Of a DNA stretch of 12,245 bases, positions 1-7,008 are shown piece by piece. Source of the DNA: Deltaproteobacteria bacterium (GTDB lineage Bacteria; Desulfobacterota; Desulfobacteria; Desulfobacterales; SG8-13); contig DAOVBC010000030.1 in NCBI GenBank assembly GCA_030670715.1, forward strand, positions 1 to 12,245, in the 5' to 3' direction. The notes under the pieces are model-generated. The model was not told the DNA's origin. It made no database searches and was given only the letters and a program-made list of their open reading frames with translations. Every line of letters begins with the position of its first letter. The first letter of the stretch is position 1. The position numbers and the translations under genes are program-made.

Positions 1-222
1 TTTGTGGGTCAGGGACCAGTAAACACCATCAAAAGGCAGGGGCTTGCCGTTGTCATCCTTTAAGAGTTCGCCCAGTTGTATTTTACTTTTCCGGGCGGAT
101 ATTTCCAGTGCCTTTCTTGCATGCCGGCTTAAAAATTTTACCCTGGATTTTGGCGGCAGTTTTCTGGCACTTTGGGGAACAGCCAGTATTACCGGATATA
201 GTATATCGCCTTTAGTCATCAT
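1..222 (-). CDS. 4'-phosphopantetheinyl transferase-like protein, N-terminal part (cut by window edge)
   Basis: An open frame starts at a double ATG (220-222 and 217-219) and runs without a stop to the window edge, giving 74 residues. The visible protein has a hydrophobic start (DILYPVILAVPQSAR), a basic stretch rich in Arg/Lys, then GELLKDDNGKPLPFDGVYWS followed by LTHK at the edge. The 'NGKPLPFDG.YWSLTHK' pattern is what I know from Sfp/AcpS-type phosphopantetheinyl transferases, in which the Ser-Leu-Thr-His segment precedes the Mg/CoA-binding core. Such enzymes move phosphopantetheine from CoA onto acyl- or peptidyl-carrier proteins. The catalytic half lies outside the window, so activity cannot be judged. 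No Shine-Dalgarno sequence is visible. The gene diverges from the histidine kinase on the other side of the intergenic repeat. Confidence 0.68.
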   Translation of the reverse strand, partial: MMTKGDILYPVILAVPQSARKLPPKSRVKFLSRHARKALEISARKSKIQLGELLKDDNGKPLPFDGVYWSLTHK

Positions 223-304
223 TTATTTGCGGCATCTATGTAAATACAGACATATTGGTTCACTTGGACTTTTAGAGTACATTGACGTTAATGCTATCGA
301 CAAG

Positions 305-373
305 GCTCAAAGCTCAAGGCTCAAAGCGAACAAGGGATTCAATCGTTATTGCTTTCAGCTTTTAGCTTTGAGC
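305..373. repeat. Inverted element of three heptamers facing three heptamers
   Basis: The left arm (305-327) is GCTCAAA, GCTCAAG, GCTCAAA plus GC. The right arm (351-373) is GCTTTCA, GCTTTTA, GCTTTGA plus GC. The arms pair over 23 positions with only two mismatches and one G-T pair, around a 23-base spacer. Transcribed from either strand, the result would be a long hairpin. No transposase gene or target duplication is visible. The design (tandem microrepeats folded into a hairpin) resembles simple intergenic repeat elements of Desulfobacterota genomes, but that comparison is from memory. Confidence 0.8.
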
Positions 374-459
374 TTTCAACTATTAATTCTACATCATAAA
401 CTCCCATTGGGGGTAAATCAGGCCAGGTTCCGGCCCCGGGTTTGAACCCTATTATTCAG

Positions 460-488
460 TTGCTTGGAACTCGATTGTGGGGTATTAT
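460..488 (+). promoter_or_regulatory. Possible sigma-70 promoter of the histidine kinase
   Basis: TATTAT at 483-488 matches the -10 consensus at five of six positions. TTGCTT at 460-465 lies 17 bases upstream as a poor -35 box. Transcription from here would give a leader of roughly 100 bases before the proposed TTG start at 596. The call rests on spacing and the -10 box only. Confidence 0.25.
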
Positions 489-582
489 ATCACATTTCGC
501 AAATTTTTCTAATGCCGCTGCGGCACTCAGCCTCAACCGTTCTCCCGGCGGCTGCGCATTATTTAAACAATCATCTTTTACT

Positions 583-588
583 GAAGGT
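583..588 (+). promoter_or_regulatory. Ribosome binding site that selects the TTG start of the kinase
   Basis: GAAGGT lies seven bases before TTG 596-598. Earlier in-frame starts (TTG at 464, ATG at 512) have no comparable purine-rich site. The protein from 596 begins with a basic stretch followed directly by a membrane helix, which is a normal N-terminus for this class. This supports 596 as the true start. Confidence 0.55.
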
Positions 589-595
589 AAAAGCG

Positions 596-3151
596 TTGGG
601 CTCAAAGAGACGTCGACGATTTTCCACTGTTCTGATGACAACCATCATTGTGTTGGTGGCGATGTCGGTAGTCATCATCCTCGGCGTGCTGAGTGAGCAT
701 TTCAGTAGAAGAGTTGAGTCGGAATTTCATAAAAAATTACGAGCCCAGCAAGGTCAGGCAGAAATACTCATCGACAACCGGTTTGCCGATATCAGAAACG
801 TGCTGGATAACCTGGCCGCTGATAACACGATTCGCGTTACGGTGATGCTGGGAGCCAGGTCACAGCTGAAACAACGGCTCACTCAAACCTACCCTTCGGG
901 TAGTGGTGCTTATTATTTCGTTCAAAAGTACGGTGATGAATCCATTTTCCCCCAAAGCTATTCCGGTCTGTCCCAGGAACTCATTACTTCTGTTTTTGAA
1001 AAACTGCCATATGAGGAAATTATTAGGGACGGATCGAAAACCAGATTGCTGTGGCTGTTTATTACGCCGATTATGAATACGGAAGGGCGCATGGGAACGG
1101 CGTATGCGCTGTATGACCTGGTGGAGGATAAAGAGCTGATCGAATCCATGCACCCGGCGGTTGAGGGTGATATATCTCTTATTACCGGCAATTCTCTTTT
1201 GTTCCTTTCTTCCGGTGAAATTCTGACATTGCCTTTCGATGTTGGTGAACTGCCACGCAGTCCCGAATCCTCCGGTCTTGTCTCCATTGATAATAAATTT
1301 GCCCTGTCCAGGATCAGCGGATATCATAATTTATATTTTCAATCTTCCCTGGAAGGGCTGAACGCAGAAAAAAGAAAAGTAGCCCTCCTGACGGGATTAT
1401 CATCCGCGCTCGTGCTCGTTATTTCAACTCTGATTGCAGTTTATATCGGACGAAAAATGGTGCGGCCATTGCACGAGATGACCAAAAAAGCGATACAAAT
1501 TTCAGAGGGTCGGAAAGAACTCCGATTTGACGGCGACGGAAGTTACTGGGAATTTGAACAGCTGTCCCAGGCCTTTAATTATATGCTCGGCAGCCTGAAA
1601 GACGCGGAGGAGCGCTCCCGGTATAAGGAGCTGTTGGAAAATGTCGATGATGCTGTTTACATCCTGGATGGGCAGGGGAAGATCCTTGATGCCAATGCCG
1701 CCGCTTACACCCGGCTCGGATACCTGGCGCATGAATTCTTTCATCTGACTCTGGCCACTATTGTGCCGGATGCAGATGCAAGAAAAATAATTGCACAACT
1801 CAGTACGACAACTCATAATCCCCGCCCCCCAAAGCTGATCCTTGAAACCGATCACCGGAAAAAGGATGGAAGCCACCTGCCGGTTGAAATCCATTCGCGC
1901 CCCATAGTGTACCGGGGCGAGCATGTCATTTTAAACGTCGCGCGGGATATCAGCCGGCGAATCGAGGTCGAAAAAGAGAAAAAACAGCTGGAATCACAGT
2001 TGATTCACGCCCAGAAAATGGAAGCTATCGGGACCCTGGCCGGTGGTGTCGCTCATGATTTCAACAACTTGCTGATGGGGATTCAGGGCCGGCTGTCAAT
2101 GATTCGCTTGCAATCCGAATCAGATCAGCCCCATTATCGACATGTCGACCAGATTGAAAAGGCAGTGACAAGTGCGGCCAACCTGACCAAACAGTTGCTC
2201 GGTTTTGCCCGCAAAGGCAAGTATGAGATACGTCCCACCTGCATCAACACACTTGTGGAAGACAGCACCAGAATGTTTATCCGCACCCGTAAAGAGGTTA
2301 ACCTGGCACTCGAAACTCAGGATGACCTCTGGACGGCCAACGCAGACAGAGGTCAGATTGAACAGGTGCTGATCAACCTTTATGTGAATGCCTGGCAGGC
2401 GATGTCGGATGGAGGAGACCTGATTGTTAAAACAGAGAATATCCAGCTTAATGAAGCGTTTTGCAAACCGTTTGAGGTTGACGCCGGCGATTATGTCGTC
2501 ATTGGGGTGACCGATACCGGTATGGGTATGGATCCTGAAACCAGGGAACGTATCTTTGAGCCGTTTTTTACCACCAAGGGTGTGGGGAAGGGGACCGGCC
2601 TCGGACTGGCTTCCGCCTATGGCATCATAAGCAATCACAAAGGGTTTATCCAGGTGGAAAGCGAGAAAGGGCGAGGTACGACATTCAGGATTTATCTTCC
2701 GGCGTCGCTGTCTGAGATTGTAAAGGACGCAGCCGTACCGGACGCGCCCGTGAAAGGCAAAGGGACCATTTTAATCGTGGATGATGAAGAAGAGTCCATT
2801 ATCGCCGAAGAAGTGATGCTCAAGGAACTGGGATACAGCGTCATGCATGCCCGAAGGGGAGAGGAGGCCATCAGGCTTTACAGGGAAAACATGGAAACCC
2901 TTGACCTGATCACTTTGGATATGATCATGCCGGAGATGAGCGGCAAAGAAATTTATAGCCGGCTCAAAGAGTTAAATTCGGAAATCAGGGTGCTGCTTAT
3001 CAGCGGCTACAGCCATAATGAGCATGTTGATGACATCATGGCTCTCGGATGCAACGGTTATCTGCAAAAGCCGTTTGATATTCATCTTCTATCCCAAAAG
3101 ATCAACGATGTAATGCGATGTGACGCAGCGAAAATGAGCGGGGACACTTGA
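596..3151 (+). CDS. Membrane-bound hybrid sensor histidine kinase (HAMP-PAS-HisKA-HATPase-REC)
   Basis: From TTG 596 the protein has 851 residues. Order: basic start GSKRRRR; membrane helix about 12-32; a periplasmic sensor of some 230 residues, possibly CACHE-like but not firmly recognised; second helix about 262-285; HAMP about 286-339; PAS about 344-456 (ENVDDAVYILDGQGKILDAN); HisKA with phospho-acceptor His487 in GGVAHDFNN; HATPase with N-box Asn598 (NLYVNA), DTGMGM 640-645 and GKGTGLGL 664-671; receiver domain with Asp729/Asp730, phospho-acceptor Asp775 (LDMIMPEMSG), Ser803 and Lys825. All key residues are present, so kinase and receiver look active. The protein would sense an external signal, autophosphorylate on His and pass phosphate to its own receiver. 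No separate response regulator or output domain is encoded nearby, so the partner is unknown. An ATG at 512 or TTG at 464 would add 28 or 44 N-terminal residues of unlikely sequence. Confidence 0.9.
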   Translation: MGSKRRRRFSTVLMTTIIVLVAMSVVIILGVLSEHFSRRVESEFHKKLRAQQGQAEILIDNRFADIRNVLDNLAADNTIRVTVMLGARSQLKQRLTQTYPSGSGAYYFVQKYGDESIFPQSYSGLSQELITSVFEKLPYEEIIRDGSKTRLLWLFITPIMNTEGRMGTAYALYDLVEDKELIESMHPAVEGDISLITGNSLLFLSSGEILTLPFDVGELPRSPESSGLVSIDNKFALSRISGYHNLYFQSSLEGLNAEKRKVALLTGLSSALVLVISTLIAVYIGRKMVRPLHEMTKKAIQISEGRKELRFDGDGSYWEFEQLSQAFNYMLGSLKDAEERSRYKELLENVDDAVYILDGQGKILDANAAAYTRLGYLAHEFFHLTLATIVPDADARKIIAQLSTTTHNPRPPKLILETDHRKKDGSHLPVEIHSRPIVYRGEHVILNVARDISRRIEVEKEKKQLESQLIHAQKMEAIGTLAGGVAHDFNNLLMGIQGRLSMIRLQSESDQPHYRHVDQIEKAVTSAANLTKQLLGFARKGKYEIRPTCINTLVEDSTRMFIRTRKEVNLALETQDDLWTANADRGQIEQVLINLYVNAWQAMSDGGDLIVKTENIQLNEAFCKPFEVDAGDYVVIGVTDTGMGMDPETRERIFEPFFTTKGVGKGTGLGLASAYGIISNHKGFIQVESEKGRGTTFRIYLPASLSEIVKDAAVPDAPVKGKGTILIVDDEEESIIAEEVMLKELGYSVMHARRGEEAIRLYRENMETLDLITLDMIMPEMSGKEIYSRLKELNSEIRVLLISGYSHNEHVDDIMALGCNGYLQKPFDIHLLSQKINDVMRCDAAKMSGDT

Positions 3152-3176
3152 TGTTCGGTTACTAATAAACCGGACA
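3152..3176. terminator. Stem-loop between convergent genes
   Basis: TGTTCGGTT (3152-3160) pairs with AACCGGACA (3168-3176) over nine positions including one G-T pair, around a seven-base loop. It begins directly after the kinase stop codon and lies 22 bases past the end of the convergent lipoprotein gene, so it could serve both transcripts. Neither side carries a T-run, so it is not a classic intrinsic terminator. It may protect 3' ends or work with Rho. Confidence 0.4.
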
Positions 3177-3198
3177 GATGGATGTGACAGCTTAAGAA

Positions 3199-3993
3199 CT
3201 ACTCAGGTGGCCCCAATATGATTTCGATCCGGCGGTTCATGCGGCGCCCTTTTTCGGTTTTGTTTGATGCCATCGGACGGTAAGAGCTATAAGCCCGGAT
3301 GGAGAGTCGTTCCGGATCCAGTCCGCCTTTCCATTGCAGGAAACGGACAACTGCGGCGGCCCTGGCCGCGGACAGTTCCCAGTTTGTAGGATACTTCTGA
3401 CGCAACTCTTCACCGAGGAGCGTCTTGTCCGTGTGCCCTTCCACGACAATCTGCTGGGTTTTGTCCTTTTTAAACGATTCTGCCAGGGCCAGAAGTAGTT
3501 TTTTCCCGTTTTCATTAATTTCGAGGCCGCCGGGTTTATATAGAATTTTGTCAACCAGGACCACCTTCAGCGGTTCTTTCGTGTCTGCGATTTCAATCCC
3601 TTGGTCGGCCATCTGGTCTTTCAAGCTCGACTCGATGGTTTTTTTTGTATCATCGAGCAGTTTGATGACCTGATCCTGCAGGTGAACCACTGATTTATGT
3701 CTCTCCAGTTCAACTTTTAATTTCTGGGCCCGGACAGACAGTTTTCTAATATTGTCAGACAACCGCTGGTTGATTGCGGTCAAATACCGGTGCTGTTCCT
3801 GAAGAAGGCTGAGTTCCTTGGCGATTTTGTCCCTTTCTTCCTTCAATCCCACCAATTTAAGTTTTTCCTGCTCCAGTTGATGGCGTGTGCTGATGAGTTC
3901 GTTTTCAACCGCTACATATTTTGACTTTGGAACGCAGGAAACGGTGATAATGCAAATCAGAGGCACCAGAATCAAAAGCTGACTTTTCTTCAT
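3199..3993 (-). CDS. OmpA-family peptidoglycan-binding lipoprotein with coiled coil
   Basis: 264 residues. The N-terminus (MKKSQLLILVPLICIITVSC) is a lipoprotein-type signal with the lipidated Cys at 20. Thr at -3 of the lipobox is slightly off consensus. Residues about 25-125 are Glu/Lys/Leu/Gln-rich and predicted by eye to form a long coiled coil. Residues about 150-262 are an OmpA C-terminal domain: VEGHTD (184-189), NWELSAARA (204-212) and NRRIEI (253-258). Asp189 and Arg211 occupy the positions that bind diaminopimelate in Pal/OmpA. I infer an envelope protein that spans from the membrane to the cell wall through a stalk; it is longer than Pal. Its ATG overlaps the rsmI stop as ATGA, so it should be translationally coupled to the translation-gene operon and is its last gene. 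The exact role is not recognised. Confidence 0.88.
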   Translation of the reverse strand: MKKSQLLILVPLICIITVSCVPKSKYVAVENELISTRHQLEQEKLKLVGLKEERDKIAKELSLLQEQHRYLTAINQRLSDNIRKLSVRAQKLKVELERHKSVVHLQDQVIKLLDDTKKTIESSLKDQMADQGIEIADTKEPLKVVLVDKILYKPGGLEINENGKKLLLALAESFKKDKTQQIVVEGHTDKTLLGEELRQKYPTNWELSAARAAAVVRFLQWKGGLDPERLSIRAYSSYRPMASNKTEKGRRMNRRIEIILGPPE

Positions 3994-4877
3994 CTTCTAT
4001 TTTCCTTGTTCAATTTTAAAGCTTGGTCATACACTTTATTTTTCGACAGACTGTATCTTTTAGAAATTTCTTTGGCAAGCTCCGAAAGGCTTCCGTCATT
4101 ATTTTCCAGCCTGTGCTTTAATTCAGCCATTGCGATTTCGAAAACATCCTCTGCTTCTTTCGGGCTGCCTGATATCAAAAGGGTACATTCACCTTTGATA
4201 TGCGGACGGTTCTTTAAATGGCGCAGTAATTCCGAAAGGCGACCCCGTAGAAATTCCTCGTGAAGTTTGGTCATCTCACGGGCCAGGACCCCGTAACGGT
4301 CTCCCATCACAGCGAAAATATTTTCCATCAGCGTTACAATGCGGTTTGGCGACTCGTACAGAATCAATGTTCGCGGTTCACCGGCCAGCTCCTCTAACCG
4401 CTTGATGCGTTTTGCGGCTTTTTTCGGTAAAAACCCGATAAATACAAAAGTATCGGTCGCCATTCCGGCAACGCTCAGGGCGGTGATAGCGGCAGACACA
4501 CCGGGAATCGGGACCACCGCAATACCGGTTTCGATTGCCTTTCTGATCAGGCGAAATCCGGGGTCGGAAACCGACGGCGTACCGGCACTGGTCACCAGTG
4601 CGATAAGGGATCCCGACTGCAGTTTTTTCAGCAATCCCGGTGTACGCTTGTCTTCATTGTGTTCGTGATAGGATATGAAATTTCCGGTAATACCGTGATG
4701 CTTTAGAAAGCGACCGGTATGCCGTGTGTCCTCAGCTGCAATAAGATCGACGCTTTCCAGAATCTTCAACGCTCTCAGGGTGATATCGTCCCTGTTGCCG
4801 ATCGGTGTGGCAACAACATAAAGTGTTCCCGCCGGGTCAGGCGCGGTGGCACTATGTGTAAGCGAGTTCGAAGGCAT
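3990..4877 (-). CDS. rsmI: 16S rRNA 2'-O-ribose methyltransferase RsmI (C1402)
   Basis: 295 residues, normal for the family. RsmI methylates the ribose of C1402 in 16S rRNA, in the decoding centre. Family landmarks in order: ATPIGNRDDITLRAL (23-37), EDTRHTG (49-55), the AdoMet-loop segment LVTSAGTPSVSDPG (94-107), PIPGVSAAITALSVAG (123-138), FIGFLPKK (146-153) and LYESPNR (173-179). The C-terminal tail (LAKEISKRYSLSKNKVYDQAL) is the usual small helical domain. One oddity is Ser97 where the commonest form (VSDAGTP) has Asp. The proposed ATG lies inside the end of yraN (26-base overlap), and about 15 residues precede the conserved core. The stop overlaps the following lipoprotein start. Identity is firm; the exact start is less so. 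Confidence 0.95.
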   Translation of the reverse strand: MPSNSLTHSATAPDPAGTLYVVATPIGNRDDITLRALKILESVDLIAAEDTRHTGRFLKHHGITGNFISYHEHNEDKRTPGLLKKLQSGSLIALVTSAGTPSVSDPGFRLIRKAIETGIAVVPIPGVSAAITALSVAGMATDTFVFIGFLPKKAAKRIKRLEELAGEPRTLILYESPNRIVTLMENIFAVMGDRYGVLAREMTKLHEEFLRGRLSELLRHLKNRPHIKGECTLLISGSPKEAEDVFEIAMAELKHRLENNDGSLSELAKEISKRYSLSKNKVYDQALKLNKENRR

Positions 4878-5223
4878 TTTTTACCAGTTCAATTCCGGGT
4901 GAACTGCCGGCGCCACTGATGGACACCACATCAAACCGCGCTTTAACATGGTCTTGCTGTGTGGCTTTCAGATAATGAAGGGCGACCATAGAAATTTTAC
5001 GCTGCTTCCGGGGGGTAACCGCCCATTTCGGGTCTCCGAAACGACCTGATTTACGCGCTTTCACCTCCACGAAAACGATTGTGTCCCTGTCTGTGGCAAT
5101 AATATCGATTTCTCCCAGGTTTGTGCGGTAATTTTGCTCCAGTATGCGGTATCCTTGTCTTTTAAGGTGTCGGGCGGCAATGGATTCACCTTTATTGCCG
5201 AATTTTTGCTGTTTATTTAGCAT
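4852..5223 (-). CDS. yraN: YraN/UPF0102 family nuclease-fold protein
   Basis: About 123 residues, typical for UPF0102. Conserved blocks are GNKGESIAARHL near the N-terminus, GEIDIIA in the first third and FVEVKAR shortly after. The acidic residues plus Glu-x-Lys form the restriction-endonuclease-like (PD-(D/E)xK) signature. The cellular role is not settled, and the family is usually found beside rnhB, as here. Two starts are possible: ATG at 5221-5223, overlapping the rnhB stop as TGATG, or GTG one codon upstream (5224-5226). GAAGGA in the end of rnhB is nine bases from the ATG and six from the GTG. I chose the ATG. Either way the gene is coupled to rnhB. Confidence 0.93.
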   Translation of the reverse strand: MLNKQQKFGNKGESIAARHLKRQGYRILEQNYRTNLGEIDIIATDRDTIVFVEVKARKSGRFGDPKWAVTPRKQRKISMVALHYLKATQQDHVKARFDVVSISGAGSSPGIELVKNAFELAYT

Positions 5224-5834
5224 CACACGTATTCCTTCACACCTTTGAAGCTGCGGCGGTGGATGGGACTACAGCCGAATCTTCGAATGGCGGCTTTATG
5301 GGCTTTGGTCGGATAGCCTTTATGCTTTGAAAACCCGTATTGCGGGTAATCCAGATCATACCGCTCCATCAGCCTGTCGCGTGTGACCTTGGCAACAATG
5401 GAAGCGGCGGCGATGGAAATGCTCAACGAATCACCTTTGGGAATGGTTTCCTGCGGAAGGGTGTTTGGAATGCTAAAAGTGCCATCGATCAACAAACAGT
5501 CCGGTCGGGGCTTTAAATTTGCGGTCGACATAGCCATGGAGAGCAGAGAGGCTCGGAGAATATTGATGCGATCGATCTCAAGCGCGTCAACAATCCCGAC
5601 ACCGATCGAAACAGCATGCGCGTAAATACTCTCGTACAATGCGTTGCGTTTGCCGGAAGATAATTTTTTGGAGTCGGTAACTCCCGGAACCGAAAAGTCC
5701 GCAGGTAGAATAACGGCAGCCGAAACAACAGGACCGGCCAGAGGGCCCCGACCGGCTTCGTCAATTCCCGCTATGATGGAAAAACCTTTTTTTAGGGCGT
5801 TTTTTTCATACGCCCAGAGATCGACAGACCCCAT
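5223..5834 (-). CDS. rnhB: Ribonuclease HII
   Basis: 203 residues, typical length. The enzyme cleaves the RNA strand of RNA/DNA hybrids and nicks at single ribonucleotides left in DNA. Signature IAGIDEAGRGPLAGPV gives catalytic Asp25 and Glu26. DSKKLS follows at 54-59, LLIDGT carries Asp117, and AASIVAKVTRDR supplies the fourth acidic residue. The C-terminal YPQYGFSKHKGYPTKAH block is also typical. All catalytic residues are present. The ATG at 5832-5834 has no obvious Shine-Dalgarno sequence, but no better start exists before the conserved core. Its stop overlaps the yraN start. It follows rplS after a 67-base gap with no clear terminator, so read-through from the ribosomal genes is likely. 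Confidence 0.96.
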   Translation of the reverse strand: MGSVDLWAYEKNALKKGFSIIAGIDEAGRGPLAGPVVSAAVILPADFSVPGVTDSKKLSSGKRNALYESIYAHAVSIGVGIVDALEIDRINILRASLLSMAMSTANLKPRPDCLLIDGTFSIPNTLPQETIPKGDSLSISIAAASIVAKVTRDRLMERYDLDYPQYGFSKHKGYPTKAHKAAIRRFGCSPIHRRSFKGVKEYV

Positions 5835-5901
5835 AATTGAGTGACGATCGCAATTTTTACATTAACTATGTTTATTTGTTAGCGCCTTTATCAAAATGAG
5901 C

Positions 5902-6246
5902 TTAAAATCTGCGTTCTTTGATCCTCGCCGCCTTACCTCTTAACTTGCGCAGGTAGTAAATCTTTGCCCGGCGTACTCGTCCTCGGGTGACAACCTCGAT
6001 ATTATGGATAATGGGCGAGTGAAGCGGAAAGATCCTTTCAACACCGACACCGTAAGAGACCTTGCGCACCGTAAACATTGCATTGGTTAGGCCTTTGCGT
6101 TTGCTGATAACGACACCCTGAAACACCTGAATTCGTTCTTTTTCACCTTCTTTGATTTTTACATAGACTTTTATCGTATCGCCCGGTGAAAAATCAGGCA
6201 AATCAAGTCTCATCATTTCTCGTTCTAGCTGTTTAACCTTTTGCAT
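5902..6246 (-). CDS. rplS: 50S ribosomal protein L19
   Basis: 114 residues, full length for L19, a protein at the subunit interface of the 50S particle. Family segments include DFSPGDTIKVYVKIKEGEK, RIQVFQGVVISKRKG, FTVRKVSYGVGVERIFPLHSP and the C-terminal YYLRKLRGKAARIKE. GGAGGT (6250-6255) is a strong Shine-Dalgarno sequence but lies only three bases from the ATG, which is unusually close. No alternative start restores normal spacing. The gene follows the SPOUT methyltransferase after 171 bases that contain a repeat element. Confidence 0.97.
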   Translation of the reverse strand: MQKVKQLEREMMRLDLPDFSPGDTIKVYVKIKEGEKERIQVFQGVVISKRKGLTNAMFTVRKVSYGVGVERIFPLHSPIIHNIEVVTRGRVRRAKIYYLRKLRGKAARIKERRF

Positions 6247-6322
6247 ATGACCTCCGGTATTTCTATTTTCTGTGCGAATTTTTTCAGTTATCTAGTTCAA
6301 AATGCCCAAAATAAAAAAGGCT

Positions 6323-6419
6323 GAGTCGGTTGTGTCAGTTGAGTCAGTTGTGTCAGTTGGGCCGATTGTGAAGAACCAAACTCGCAACCCGTAACCCAAT
6401 AAACCCAACAAACCCGATT
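6323..6419. repeat. Intergenic element of 9-base tandem repeats in two arms
   Basis: The left arm (6323-6367) is five tandem nonamers: GAGTCGGTT, GTGTCAGTT, GAGTCAGTT, GTGTCAGTT and the diverged GGGCCGATT. The right arm (6386-6419) is AACCCGT followed by AACCCAATA, AACCCAACA and AACCCGATT. The arms share a nine-base period and are partly complementary (GTT against AAC), but pairing is weak and needs G-U pairs. On the minus strand a T-rich run follows (TTTTTTATTTT, from 6317 down to 6307). The right arm overlaps the stop codon of the methyltransferase by two bases. It may act as a spacer or attenuator before rplS. Confidence 0.7.
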
Positions 6420-7008
6420 AACCGTCCATTTTTCCCCGCCCCACCAGCCGGTCAAGTATGACGGCTGCAGCCGATCGAACCGACAGATGGTTGTAATCTG
6501 CAACTCCCCGTACCGGTTCGAGTGTATAATCGGCTCCGGATATCAGATCGTCCGACAAGCCCCAGGCTGTCCCGAATATCAGCAGATAGGGCTTTCCGTT
6601 CTGCAGGAGTCGGCGTAATTTACTAAAACCGATAACACGACGGCTGTTTCGGGCGCTGGTAACCACTGTTTTAGGGGCCTCATCCGCGGCAGAACCAGAC
6701 CGGATTTCGTCGATGGCACCTTCCAGGGACTCCTTTATGCGGATGAGCTCCAGGGCCTGTCTTCTTTTAGGGTTATAGGTCGCTCCGGCGCCGTGCGTCC
6801 AGTGGGAGATAATCCGTTTAACAAGTTCACTCTGGTCTTTCAAAGGCGTTACAACATAAAATGATTTTACCCCGTAGGTCTTCGCCGCCCTTGAAATATC
6901 ATGCAGGTCCAGATTGGTCACCGCAGATGCGATGACATCACCGCTTTTGTTGACCACCGGATGGTGGACCAGTGCCAGATGAAGATTGGGCTCGAATGAT
7001 CGCTTCAA
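6418..7008 (-). CDS. TrmD-linked SPOUT-type RNA methyltransferase
   Basis: 196 residues from a TTG start. The sequence (LALVHHPVVNKSGDVIASAVTNLDLHDISRAAKTYGV...) matches, from memory, the RNA methyltransferase domain family found beside trmD in deltaproteobacteria (Pfam Methyltrn_RNA_4). SPOUT/trefoil-knot features are YLLIFGTAWGLSDDLI (141-156) and the C-terminal YNHLSVRSAAAVILDRL (172-188), which should form the AdoMet pocket. The substrate is not known to me; tRNA or rRNA is inferred from fold and neighbours. The first 24 codons overlap the end of trmD in another frame (6938-7008). The conserved core begins near residue 9, so most of the overlap is required. No Shine-Dalgarno sequence is visible before the TTG, suggesting dependence on trmD translation. 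Confidence 0.88.
   Translation of the reverse strand: MKRSFEPNLHLALVHHPVVNKSGDVIASAVTNLDLHDISRAAKTYGVKSFYVVTPLKDQSELVKRIISHWTHGAGATYNPKRRQALELIRIKESLEGAIDEIRSGSAADEAPKTVVTSARNSRRVIGFSKLRRLLQNGKPYLLIFGTAWGLSDDLISGADYTLEPVRGVADYNHLSVRSAAAVILDRLVGRGKMDG

Larger units (their letters stand above)
223..595. other. Intergenic region with inverted heptamer repeat and kinase leader
   Basis: This 373-base gap separates the divergent transferase fragment and kinase gene. It holds the inverted heptamer element at 305-373, and a short GC-rich patch at 425-449 in which GGTTC can pair with GAACC. The patch superficially resembles a tRNA T-arm, but no cloverleaf surrounds it. A weak promoter-like pair lies at 460-488. 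Open frames across 464-595 look like chance frames: their codons resemble the intergenic DNA and no ribosome binding site supports the upstream starts. Both genes' promoters should lie here. Confidence 0.6.

Noticed and set aside
305..373. CRISPR array
   Set aside because: Units are only seven bases with no spacers and lie in facing arms; the nonamer element at 6323-6419 likewise lacks spacers.
44..445. Plus-strand 133-codon open frame at the left end
   Set aside because: It is antisense to the transferase fragment and then runs through the heptamer repeat (translating to repetitive Leu/Ser/Phe); no family resemblance.
425..450. tRNA-like T-arm sequence (GGGTTTGAACCC region)
   Set aside because: No acceptor, D or anticodon stems could be placed around it.
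464..595. Upstream extension of the histidine kinase frame (TTG 464, ATG 512)
   Set aside because: No ribosome binding site is present, the added residues look like translated intergenic DNA, and GAAGGT is placed correctly for TTG 596.
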